Source: Pontiellaceae bacterium
GTDB taxonomy: Bacteria > Verrucomicrobiota > Kiritimatiellia > Kiritimatiellales > Tichowtungiaceae
Assembly: GCA_025457785.1 (NCBI GenBank)
Contig: JALOTS010000028.1
Coordinates: 1 to 13,251, forward strand
Direction: 5' to 3'
DNA length: 13,251 nt
The notes under the pieces were generated by a model. The model worked only from the letters and a program-made list of their open reading frames with translations, was not told the origin of the DNA and made no database searches. The position numbers and the translations under genes are program-made. Positions 7,030 to 13,234 of the stretch are shown in pieces. Position 1 is the stretch's first letter. Each line of letters opens with the position of its first letter.

Positions 7030-7092
7030 CAGCACGGCGGAAAAGACCGGTAGGAAGAGGGTTGACCGCAAGACGCGAAGACACGAAGGATA
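6984..7092. repeat. Long imperfect inverted repeat of the 'cttcgtgtccttgcg' family
   Basis: The left arm (about 6984-7015, containing cttcgtgtccttgcg) and the right arm (about 7062-7092, containing cgcgaagacacgaagg) are near-complete reverse complements over about 30 bp with a few mismatches or one-base bulges, separated by 46 bp. It could form a long stem in RNA after the operon's last gene. Related arms recur at 7308-7336 and 10374-10445. Confidence 0.65.
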
Positions 7093-7120
7093 AGGACGGG
7101 ATATCCTGAAAAATGGATTT

Positions 7121-7209
7121 GCCGGACCCACGACGCGATAGCGGCTGAGTTCCGGCAGTACTGGAAGAGTAAAGCCGGAACTTAGGGCGTACCCGCCCGT
7201 AGATCCGGC
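7121..7209 (+). repeat. Double-hairpin element, copy A (REP/BIME-like)
   Basis: Hairpin 1 (7121-7156) and hairpin 2 (7174-7209) are both 36 nt with outer stem GCCGGA/TCCGGC (6 bp), 5-nt internal loops, a 5-bp inner stem and a 4-nt loop, joined by a 17-nt linker (7157-7173). Inner stems are GACGC/GCGGC (one mismatch, loop GATA) and GGGCG/CGCCC (loop TACC). It differs from copy F by one base over 89. A related upstream flank (about 7078-7120) is shared with copy B. Confidence 0.85.
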
Positions 7210-7307
7210 TTATGAGGCGGCGGTTCAGGAAATTTTCTGCCCGCGTCAGACTCGCCGAAGGCGAAAACCGATCACGCAGCGAGGCACAGCCGAAACCAAA
7301 AAAAATT

Positions 7308-7336
7308 CCACGCAGAGGCGCAAAGATCGCAGAGAG
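7308..7336. repeat. Single arm of a 'cgcagagg.cgcaaag' dispersed repeat
   Basis: The segment carries ccacgcagaggcgcaaagat and then cgcagagag, the roughly 10-bp-spaced 'cgca' pattern also seen in the arms at 7062-7092 and 10374-10388. It has no clear opposite arm nearby. I recall similar intergenic sequences from many PVC genomes, but cannot confirm that here. Confidence 0.4.
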
Positions 7337-7356
7337 ATTTGCGATGCGAAGAAATC

Positions 7357-7377
7357 AAAATCCAGGATCAGGATTTT
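7357..7377 (-). terminator. Possible weak terminator downstream of the four-helix gene
   Basis: AAAATCC (7357-7363) and GGATTTT (7371-7377) form a 7-bp stem with a 7-nt loop about 95 nt past the minus-strand stop. It is A/T-rich at the base and followed on the minus strand by a T-containing stretch. The stem is weak and the distance long, so this is only a candidate. Confidence 0.2.
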
Positions 7378-7470
7378 CTGCGGTTTACGGCCGATTCCAT
7401 CGCCGGAACCCTCTTTACGGTTAATATTCTGATAAATTACTGCATTCAACCGGGTTTATTCAGGTTGCGT

Positions 7471-8220
7471 TTATGCTGGTTTCGTTCCCTTGCAATCCGG
7501 ATAGGCGGAGCAGCCCCAGAATGTGCCTTTGGCGGATTTACGCCGGTGCATGGGTTTTCCGCACAACGGGCACCCGGGCGAAGGCTCGCGTGTTTTTTCA
7601 CGCTCCTCAATGCGCCGGGCGGTCAGCCGTTCGCTGAACCCGCCGGTTTTTTCGAAGGCTTTGCCTTGTGCCTCGATCTGGCTCTTGAGCATGTTCAGTG
7701 CGCGGCCGATGATAATCAGCATGGCGTTGGCTGCCACAACCGCATCGTCGGAATCGAGCCAGCGGGCATATTTTTTGCGCTGTTCCAGCGCGTGCCTGGC
7801 CGACTCGTGAACCATGTCGTCTTTGAACGGCGCGTCATCAAGCGAGATCGCGTTGATGGTCTTGGCCTCGAGTGAATGGACGGACCACGGGAACTGGCCG
7901 CGATCGAGGATGAAGATTTCGTAGTCGCCGCGCAGTTCGCTCAGGCTCGCACGGGCGACATCTGTGAGCTTCATCTCGGTGTCTTTTGATGTTGCGGAAC
8001 GTTCTGATCCTTCGATGATATTTTGGCGTCCGCTTCGTGCGGCCTGAGTCATTTGGTCGTACTGCCGCCCTTTGGGGTCGTAGAATTTTGCGCCCGCCTC
8101 GTGAGGGTTTTGCGTCAAAAACCGACGGCAGAACCGCAGTGTTTCAAGCTGGACGATGGTCGCCAGCGTAAACGTGTGCAATTTTCGGAATCCTCCGTGT
8201 CTGTCGAAAAGCTCAGGCAT
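7471..8220 (-). CDS. Four-helix-bundle suffix-domain protein with C-terminal topoisomerase-type zinc ribbon
   Basis: 249 residues from the ATG at 8220-8218; a TTG one codon earlier is less likely because the Shine-Dalgarno then lies too close. The bulk is helical: LATIVQLETLRFCRRFL, then QMTQAARSGRQNIIEGSERSA, a signature resembling the 23S rRNA intervening-sequence four-helix-bundle family, then ARASLSELRGDYEIFL-like helices and a long helix near ANAMLIIIGRALNMLKSQIEAQG. The C-terminus has C217xxC220 and C237x5C243 in the pattern of the topoisomerase C4 zinc finger (CPLCGKPM..RRK..GTFWGCSAYPDC). This matches proteins annotated as four helix bundle suffix domain-containing. Function is unknown; nucleic-acid binding is inferred from the zinc ribbon. 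The gene stands alone on the minus strand between plus-strand redox genes, flanked on both sides by double-hairpin elements. Confidence 0.85.
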   Translation of the reverse strand: MPELFDRHGGFRKLHTFTLATIVQLETLRFCRRFLTQNPHEAGAKFYDPKGRQYDQMTQAARSGRQNIIEGSERSATSKDTEMKLTDVARASLSELRGDYEIFILDRGQFPWSVHSLEAKTINAISLDDAPFKDDMVHESARHALEQRKKYARWLDSDDAVVAANAMLIIIGRALNMLKSQIEAQGKAFEKTGGFSERLTARRIEEREKTREPSPGCPLCGKPMHRRKSAKGTFWGCSAYPDCKGTKPA

Positions 8221-8489
8221 CAAAAGCTCCTTGCGAATAGAGTGACCTGATTGACCGCGCTGACCCCGTTGTCATCGCGATCACGCGGTACAATCTGGTC
8301 AATAAGGGCAATCCTGTCAATACGGTCATTTTACAATTCTCACAAAAGCCATGATCTTTGCGGGCATAAAAGCAGGACCGTACAAATATCCTTTTTTTGC
8401 ACAAAAATGATCGAACTCCCGCTGACAGGTTCTAATATAACGCATAAATGCAAAGGACACGAACGGGGTATCTTTGAAAAACTGGATTA
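8221..8489. other. Non-coding region between divergent genes, upstream of copy B
   Basis: No gene is supported. The first part carries repeated ggtcaa/gtcaat-like words (ctggtcaataagggcaatcc, tgtcaatacggtcatt), similar to dispersed 'aatcctgtcaat' intergenic repeats. It must hold the promoter of the minus-strand four-helix gene. A TTGACA-like word reads on the minus strand at 8320-8315, but its downstream -10 match is poor. The A/T-rich word TAATAT at 8433-8438 is on the plus strand but has no properly spaced -35. Confidence 0.5.
8227..8232 (-). promoter_or_regulatory. Shine-Dalgarno of the four-helix-bundle gene
   Basis: AAGGAG reads on the minus strand at 8232-8227, 6 nt before the ATG at 8220, and decides that start. 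Confidence 0.6.
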
Positions 8490-8573
8490 TCCGGATTCAC
8501 GCCGGAACCGGCTGCGTTCGGGAAGTACTGAAGTAAAGCCGGAACTTAGTGCGTATTCGCCCGTAGATCCGGC
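8490..8573 (+). repeat. Double-hairpin element, copy B (degenerate), directly upstream of a gene
   Basis: Hairpin 2 (8538-8573) is intact in its outer stem GCCGGA/TCCGGC, but its inner stem GTGCG/CGCCC has a mismatch. Hairpin 1 (8490-8523) has a changed outer stem (TCCGGA/TCGGGA, one mismatch) and an inner stem GCCGG/CCGGC, which keeps pairing despite many substitutions. The linker is 14 nt instead of 17. The element ends 14 nt before the ATG at 8588 and shares its left flank with copy A (a 'gacacgaa..acggg.tatc..gaaaaa.tggatt' pattern). Confidence 0.75.
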
Positions 8574-8587
8574 TTAAAGAATGGTGT

Positions 8588-10333
8588 ATGGAAGAGAAAA
8601 CAGAGTTTAAAAAACGCCCGGTTTTGAGTTTGGCGGCGCAGAGTGCGGCGCTGGCAGCGGGACTGTTTTCGCTGATTTTGTGCGTTCTGCTGGTCGCCGA
8701 TTACGTGCGGATTCAAAACATGGATCCGCTGAACGATCCGCATCTGCTGCAATTGCGCAGGGAATTGGCGGATTCGCCGGGCGATTGGGCGCTTATCGAG
8801 CAGATCCGTACGTTCGATTACTACGCCCGCCGCGCCTTTTTCAGCAGTCAGGAACAGCGTCGCACAGGCGGCTGGCTGTTGCTCGGCGGAACCGTGATCT
8901 GTTTTATCGCGCTGAAACTTTCTAATCTTTGGAAACCCGAACTTCCAGACATTGGAAAACCGGAGAAGGAGGATTGGTTCAAGTTCAACGCGCTGCTGCG
9001 GCAACTGCTGGCCGGCGCGGGAGTTCTGCTGGCGGCGGTCGCGCTGTTTCTGGCTTTCGCAGTGCAGAGCGATTTAACGCAGGTTCTTGGGCAGTCGGAT
9101 GGGCAGACAGGAGTATCTGCCCCACCTGTGGAGCAGACACTCCTGTCTGCTCATTCTTCCGTACCGCAGGCATCCCTGCCTGCCTTCTCCGCCGCCATGA
9201 AAACCAACTGGCCGTCGTTCCGCGGGCCGGGCGGCTTCGGCGTGGCCGGCATAACCAATGCCCCGGTCAGTTGGGATGTTGAAACCGGCAAGGGCGTGCT
9301 GTGGAAGGCGGAGGTTCCGGTTCCCGGATTTAACTCGCCGATCGTCTGGAACGGGCGCGTGTTCATATCAGGGGCCGACGACCAAGGGCTGGAAGTTTTT
9401 TGTTTCGATTCCGGCACCGGTAAACAGCTCTGGAAAAAGACGATTGAAACCTCGGTCGAATTTCCTGAAGTGTCTGATGACACCGGCTACGCCGCACCGA
9501 CCATGACGACGGACGGGCAGCGCATTTTCGCCATCTTTGCAACAGGCGATCTGGCCGCATTTGATTTCGACGGCAATCCGGTCTGGCAGAAAAATCTCGG
9601 TGTCCCGAAAAATCCGTACGGCATGGGATCGTCGCTCATCACCGACGGCGAGCGGCTGTTTGTGCAATACGATCACGAAGATGCGCAAAAGGTGCTCGCG
9701 CTCGACTGCGCGACCGGCAATCCGGTTTGGCAGACGGCGCGCAAGTATATTTCATGGTCAAGTCCGGCGCTGATCGAAACCGCTGCCGGGAAGCAGTTGA
9801 TTCTGAATGACGAAGCCAACGTGACGGCCTACGATCCAACGTCTGGAAAACAGATTTGGCAGGTCAAATGTCTCGGCGGTGAAGTCGCACCGTCGCCCGC
9901 CTTTAACGGGAAGGATATTGTTTTCGTCGCCAACGAATATGTACAGGCCAGCGCACTGAAACTGAACGGTGCCGTGCCGGAGATTCTCTGGCAGTACGAT
10001 GATTTTCTGCCGGAAATTTCCAGTCCGCTAGCGGCGGAAAACCTGTTTTTTATCGCTACCTCTGCGGGCGATGTGGTTTGTCTGGATGCCGCAACCGGCG
10101 AGGTAAAATGGGAGCATGAGTTTAAAGACGGCTTCAGTTCATCACCTGTACTTGTCGGAAACTGCGTCTATGCCGTTGATCTCAGCGGAGTCGTGCATAT
10201 TTTCGAAGCGGCGGACGAGTACAAGGAAGTCGGAACTGTCGCCATGGGCGAACCGGTTTATGCCACCCCGGCTTTTGTAACCGGCCGTATCTACATCCGT
10301 AGCGACGAAACCCTGTTTTGTATTGGAGACTAA
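8588..10333 (+). CDS. Membrane protein with C-terminal PQQ-like beta-propeller
   Basis: 581 residues. Three hydrophobic segments (about 13-38, 94-112 and 138-160) precede a low-complexity linker (about 161-206) and a propeller from NWPSFRGPGGFGVAG (about 207) to the C-terminus. Blade motifs include VFCFDSGTGKQLWKK, LAAFDFDGNPVWQKN, VLALDCATGNPVWQT, VTAYDPTSGKQIWQV, VVCLDAATGEVKWEHEF and a final YIRSDETLFCIGD. The linker is odd: it is coded by three short palindromes (9101-9183), giving GQTGVSAPPVEQTLLSAHSS, which looks like inserted sequence tolerated between domains. The propeller is related to, but clearly more distant from, the tandem pair at 1117-3868. No Shine-Dalgarno is visible, and double-hairpin copy B lies 14 nt upstream. 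It is probably transcribed separately from the first operon. Role unknown; a membrane-tethered periplasmic propeller is the safest description. Confidence 0.8.
   Translation: MEEKTEFKKRPVLSLAAQSAALAAGLFSLILCVLLVADYVRIQNMDPLNDPHLLQLRRELADSPGDWALIEQIRTFDYYARRAFFSSQEQRRTGGWLLLGGTVICFIALKLSNLWKPELPDIGKPEKEDWFKFNALLRQLLAGAGVLLAAVALFLAFAVQSDLTQVLGQSDGQTGVSAPPVEQTLLSAHSSVPQASLPAFSAAMKTNWPSFRGPGGFGVAGITNAPVSWDVETGKGVLWKAEVPVPGFNSPIVWNGRVFISGADDQGLEVFCFDSGTGKQLWKKTIETSVEFPEVSDDTGYAAPTMTTDGQRIFAIFATGDLAAFDFDGNPVWQKNLGVPKNPYGMGSSLITDGERLFVQYDHEDAQKVLALDCATGNPVWQTARKYISWSSPALIETAAGKQLILNDEANVTAYDPTSGKQIWQVKCLGGEVAPSPAFNGKDIVFVANEYVQASALKLNGAVPEILWQYDDFLPEISSPLAAENLFFIATSAGDVVCLDAATGEVKWEHEFKDGFSSSPVLVGNCVYAVDLSGVVHIFEAADEYKEVGTVAMGEPVYATPAFVTGRIYIRSDETLFCIGD
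9101..9183. repeat. Cluster of three short palindromes inside the coding sequence
   Basis: Palindrome 1: GGGCAGA (9101-9107)/TCTGCCC (9116-9122), nearly the same sequence as 446-467. Palindrome 2: GAGCAGACA (9131-9139)/TGTCTGCTC (9144-9152), a perfect 9-bp stem with loop CTCC. Palindrome 3: GCAGGC (9166-9171)/GCCTGC (9178-9183). They sit back-to-back, in frame, in the linker between the membrane domain and the propeller. Confidence 0.7.
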
Positions 10334-10373
10334 TTGAGCCACCGAAAAAAGAGGAAAAATCCAGAGTGATTTA

Positions 10374-10445
10374 ACCGCAAAAGAACGCATAGATCGCAAA
10401 AAAAGCGTATTTTTTTTCTTTGTGTTCCTTGCGTTCTTTCGCGGT
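10374..10445. repeat. Long imperfect hairpin in the intergenic spacer (possible terminator)
   Basis: ACCGCAAAAGAACGC (10374-10388) pairs with GCGTTCTTTCGCGGT (10431-10445), with 14 of 15 positions complementary. The interior adds an A7 run (10398-10404) opposite a T8 run (10410-10417). The structure lies 41 nt after the propeller gene's stop and 37 nt before the next ATG, so it could end transcription of the first gene or be a dispersed repeat of the same family as 6984-7092. Confidence 0.6.
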
Positions 10446-10482
10446 GAATAAAAATAAATAATTTCCGGATCTATACGTAATA

Positions 10483-12828
10483 ATGAGTGAAAAAATAAAC
10501 ATCTCGGAGGTCGACCGGATCGTTGGAGAAACCGGGCGCGACGCGGCGGCGGTCATTCCGATTTTGCAGGCGGTGCAGAAGGAATTTAAATATCTTCCTG
10601 AAGATGCGTTGCGGCGGATTTGCGAGATCAGCGAAATTACACCCGCGCAGATCGAAGGAGTCGCTTCATTTTTTTCGCAGTTCCGCCGGACACCGGTCGG
10701 AAAACATATGATCAGTGTGTGCGACGGAACCGCCTGCCATGTGAAAGGTGCCGAGGCGGTTTACAGCGCGGTAAAGAGTCAATTGAAAATCCGGGATGAC
10801 GACACCGATCCCGATGGATTATTTACAGTTCAAAAAGTGGCTTGCCTTGGATGCTGTACGCTGGCTCCGGCGGTGCAGATCGACGGCGTAACCTATGGCC
10901 ATGTCCGCACTGATACTGTTTCAAACATGATTATCGATTTTCTGGAAAACGAAGCCAGCCGCACACCGCGCCATTTTCAACCTTCGGAAAACGGCGGTAC
11001 GCAGGGCGAGGTGCGAATCGGGCTGGGCTCCTGCTGTGTGGCAGGCGGCAGTGCGAAAATCCGCGATGCGCTGCAAGATTCGCTGGCGGAATTGCAATGC
11101 AACGTAACCATTAAATCCGTCGGATGCGTCGGGATGTGTCACCGCACACCGCTGCTCGAAGTGATTATTCCGGGCGACGAGCCGGTGCTCTATGCCAAGG
11201 TAAAGCCCGAAGATATTCCTGAAATCATCGAACGGCATTTTAAAGCCGAACACCCCTTCATCAAAGTCCGTGTCGCTGTCGAAACCTGGTTGAAAAAACT
11301 GTATTCCGACGAGGCGCGCAACATTCCGGAGCGTTATGAGATCGACGTGCGCGAAAAACCCGTGGCCGATTTCCTCGGGCGGCAGCAGCACATTGCCACT
11401 GAACACGGCGGACTGCTGAATCCGGCGGATATGGACGAGTACAAGCGGCTCGGCGGGTTCACCGCGCTCGCAGAGGTGCTTGCGAAAAACGATCCCGAAG
11501 GCATCATTGCAGAAGTTGAAAAAAGCGGACTGCGCGGGCGTGGCGGCGGCGGGTTTTCTACGGGACGAAAGTGGGCCATGGTGCGCAAAGCCCCCGGTCA
11601 AAAGAAATATATTATTCTCAACGGCGACGAAGGCGATCCCGGCGCGTTTATGGACCGCATGATCATGGAGTCTTATTCCTATCGCGTGATCGAGGGAGTG
11701 ATCATTGCCTCGTTGGCGGTCGGCGCAACGGAGGGCGTTCTTTATATTCGCGCTGAATATCCGCTTGCAGTGAAGCGGATGCGGCAGGCGATTGCCGACT
11801 GCGAAAAGGCCGGGCTGCTCGGCGACAATATTTCAGGCAGCGGACATTCGCTCCGCTTGAAGATTTTCGAAGGTGCGGGCGCGTTTGTCTGCGGCGAGGA
11901 ATCCGCATTGATTGCCTCGCTCGAAGGGCGGCGCGGAATGCCGAGTGCCCGTCCGCCGTTTCCGGCCGAGCAGGGGCTGCACGGCTGCCCGACACTCGTC
12001 AACAACGCCGAAACCTATTCGCTGGTTCCCTGGATCATCCGCAACGGTGCGGAGGCCTTTGCAAACCTCGGCACGGAACACAGCAAGGGAACCAAGGTCT
12101 TTTCGCTGGCGGGCAAAATCGAACGGGGCGGACTGATCGAAGTGCCGATGGGCATTACCATCAACGAGATTGTCAACCGGATCGGCGGCGGCGTTGCGAA
12201 CGGCCGCACGTTTAAAGCGGTTCAGATCGGCGGGCCGTCCGGCGGCTGTATTCCCGCAGCGCTCGGCGAAACAACCGTCGATTTCGAAGCGCTCAAAGAC
12301 GTCGGGGCCATGATGGGCTCGGGCGGACTGGTTGTGCTGGACGACCGGGACTGCATGGTCGAGATTGCGCACTATTTTCTGTCATTTACGCAGAGCGAAT
12401 CGTGCGGCAAATGTACGCCCTGCCGCGTCGGTACCAAGCGCATGCTCGAAATCCTCACGCGGCTTTGCAGCGGCGGCGGACGCGCGGGTGACATTGAAAA
12501 ACTGGAAGAGCTGGCTGAAATTGTCCGCTCGCAGAGTTTGTGCGGCCTCGGCAAAACCGCCCCGAATCCGGTGCTGACCACTATCCGTTATTTCCGTGAC
12601 GAATTCGAAGCGCACATCGCCGGAAAATGTCCGGCGGGTAAATGCAAAAAACTGATCACCTATTCCATCAGCGACAAATGCATCGGCTGCACCAAATGTG
12701 CGGTTGAATGTCCTGTCGAGGCCATTCACGGCGAGCCCTATTCCGTTTTTGAAATTGATTCCGAAAAATGCATTCGCTGCGGCGGTTGCCGCCAGATCTG
12801 CCCCGTCGATGCTGTGGAGGTGCATTAG
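10483..12828 (+). CDS. Fused NuoE/HndA-NuoF/HndC NAD(P)H dehydrogenase subunit with C-terminal 2[4Fe-4S] ferredoxin domain
   Basis: 781 residues. Residues 1-155 are a NuoE/HndA thioredoxin-like [2Fe-2S] domain with C80xxxxC85 and C121xxxC125. Residues 176-255 are a second thioredoxin-like domain, as at the N-terminus of HndC/HoxF proteins (C184, C185, C215, C219). Residues 270-640 are the NuoF FMN/NAD core: RGRGGGGFSTGRKW (351-364), NGDEGDPGAFMDR (380-392), GAGAFVCGEESALI (464-477) and an SLBB part. C641/644/647 with C687 bind the N3-type [4Fe-4S] cluster. Two ferredoxin motifs follow, C733/736/739/743P and C763/766/769/773P. The HndA and HndC functions, usually two genes, are here one polypeptide. 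Such subunits oxidise or reduce NAD(P) in the cytoplasm, often in electron-bifurcating [FeFe]-hydrogenases, formate dehydrogenases or related complexes; no catalytic partner is visible in the window. No Shine-Dalgarno is evident before the ATG. Confidence 0.92.
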   Translation: MSEKINISEVDRIVGETGRDAAAVIPILQAVQKEFKYLPEDALRRICEISEITPAQIEGVASFFSQFRRTPVGKHMISVCDGTACHVKGAEAVYSAVKSQLKIRDDDTDPDGLFTVQKVACLGCCTLAPAVQIDGVTYGHVRTDTVSNMIIDFLENEASRTPRHFQPSENGGTQGEVRIGLGSCCVAGGSAKIRDALQDSLAELQCNVTIKSVGCVGMCHRTPLLEVIIPGDEPVLYAKVKPEDIPEIIERHFKAEHPFIKVRVAVETWLKKLYSDEARNIPERYEIDVREKPVADFLGRQQHIATEHGGLLNPADMDEYKRLGGFTALAEVLAKNDPEGIIAEVEKSGLRGRGGGGFSTGRKWAMVRKAPGQKKYIILNGDEGDPGAFMDRMIMESYSYRVIEGVIIASLAVGATEGVLYIRAEYPLAVKRMRQAIADCEKAGLLGDNISGSGHSLRLKIFEGAGAFVCGEESALIASLEGRRGMPSARPPFPAEQGLHGCPTLVNNAETYSLVPWIIRNGAEAFANLGTEHSKGTKVFSLAGKIERGGLIEVPMGITINEIVNRIGGGVANGRTFKAVQIGGPSGGCIPAALGETTVDFEALKDVGAMMGSGGLVVLDDRDCMVEIAHYFLSFTQSESCGKCTPCRVGTKRMLEILTRLCSGGGRAGDIEKLEELAEIVRSQSLCGLGKTAPNPVLTTIRYFRDEFEAHIAGKCPAGKCKKLITYSISDKCIGCTKCAVECPVEAIHGEPYSVFEIDSEKCIRCGGCRQICPVDAVEVH

Positions 12829-12859
12829 AAATGTATGACTGCGGAAAGGGGGAGAGCTT

Positions 12860-12947
12860 GCCGGACCCGCGCCGGATATGGCTGAGTTCCGGCAGTACTG
12901 GAGGGAGTAAAGCCGGAACTTAGGGTGTATCTACCCGTAGATCCGGC
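12860..12947 (+). repeat. Double-hairpin element, copy C
   Basis: Hairpin 1 (12860-12893) has the outer stem GCCGGA/TCCGGC and a shortened inner stem GCCG/TGGC that keeps the loop GATA. Hairpin 2 (12912-12947) has the second inner-stem class, GGGTG-TATC-TACCC. The linker is 18 nt. It starts 31 nt after the stop of the NuoEF fusion gene. Confidence 0.85.
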
Positions 12948-12975
12948 TTGTGTGGAGGCTGAAGCACGCAGGTTT

Positions 12976-13064
12976 GCCGGATCCACGCCGCGATAGCGGC
13001 TGAGTTCCGGCAGTACTGGAAGAGTAAAGCCGGAACTTAGGGCGTACCCGCCCGTAGATCCGGC
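12976..13064 (+). repeat. Double-hairpin element, copy D
   Basis: This is a full 89-bp copy: hairpin 1 at 12976-13011 (inner stem GCCGC-GATA-GCGGC), a 17-nt linker, and hairpin 2 at 13029-13064 (GGGCG-TACC-CGCCC). It differs from copy F by one base, including the shared 17-nt tail (13065-13081, ttgtggggaggctgaag). Confidence 0.88.
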
Positions 13065-13081
13065 TTGTGGGGAGGCTGAAG

Positions 13082-13117
13082 GCCGGAACTTAGGGTGTAT
13101 CTACCCGTAGATCCGGC
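13082..13117 (+). repeat. Half element, copy E (hairpin 2 only)
   Basis: Only the second hairpin is present, with the GGGTG-TATC-TACCC inner stem, identical over 36 nt to hairpin 2 of copy C. It follows directly on the tail of copy D. This suggests recombination or deletion at the repeated GCCGGA stem. Confidence 0.85.
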
Positions 13118-13145
13118 TTGTGGGGAGAATGGAGACGGCGGGTGT

Positions 13146-13234
13146 GCCGGACCCACGCCGCGATAGCGGCTGAGTTCCGGCAGTACTGGAAGAGTAAAGC
13201 CGGAACTTAGGGCGTACCCGCCCGTAGATCCGGC
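13146..13234 (+). repeat. Double-hairpin element, copy F, array continues past window
   Basis: This is a full 89-bp copy with perfect stems: hairpin 1 at 13146-13181 and hairpin 2 at 13199-13234. Its 17-nt tail (13235-13251) is identical to that of copy D and runs to the last base of the window, so the array probably goes on. Confidence 0.88.

Larger units (their letters stand above)
6868..7470. other. Repeat-rich non-coding gap between the redox operon and the four-helix gene
   Basis: I see no credible gene in these 603 bases. In order they hold: a small A/T hairpin (arms ATTTTC 6892-6897 and GAAAAT 6901-6906); a 13-bp inverted repeat; a longer imperfect inverted repeat; the first double-hairpin element (7121-7209); a direct-repeat-like 'cgcagaggcgcaaagatcgc' segment; and a weak hairpin near 7357-7377. 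Both flanking genes end toward this gap, so transcription converges here. Confidence 0.7.

Noticed and set aside
5899..7131. 410-codon open frame on the minus strand
   Set aside because: It is antisense to the NapH-like gene, whose membrane segments and cysteine motifs are unmistakable. Its translation is low-complexity, rich in R and Q, with no recognisable domain.
7121..7209. tRNA or tRNA-like gene suggested by the four-arm fold
   Set aside because: The stem lengths are wrong, and there is no T-loop TTCRANY, no D-loop GG and no anticodon arm of the right size.
7339..7875. 178-codon plus-strand frame
   Set aside because: It lies mostly antisense to the four-helix-bundle gene, which has a good ribosome binding site and clear domains.
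8221..8223. TTG start one codon before the four-helix ATG
   Set aside because: The AAGGAG would lie only 3 nt away. The ATG at 8220 has better spacing.
8397..8438. Sigma-70-like promoter (TTGCAC ... TAATAT) before the membrane propeller gene
   Set aside because: The two boxes are about 30 nt apart, far from the usual 16-18 nt.
12831..12923. Short frame starting with MYDCGKGE just after the fusion gene
   Set aside because: It starts 2 nt after the stop but reads straight into double-hairpin copy C and ends inside it after 30 codons. It could be a gene start destroyed by the array, but nothing supports that.
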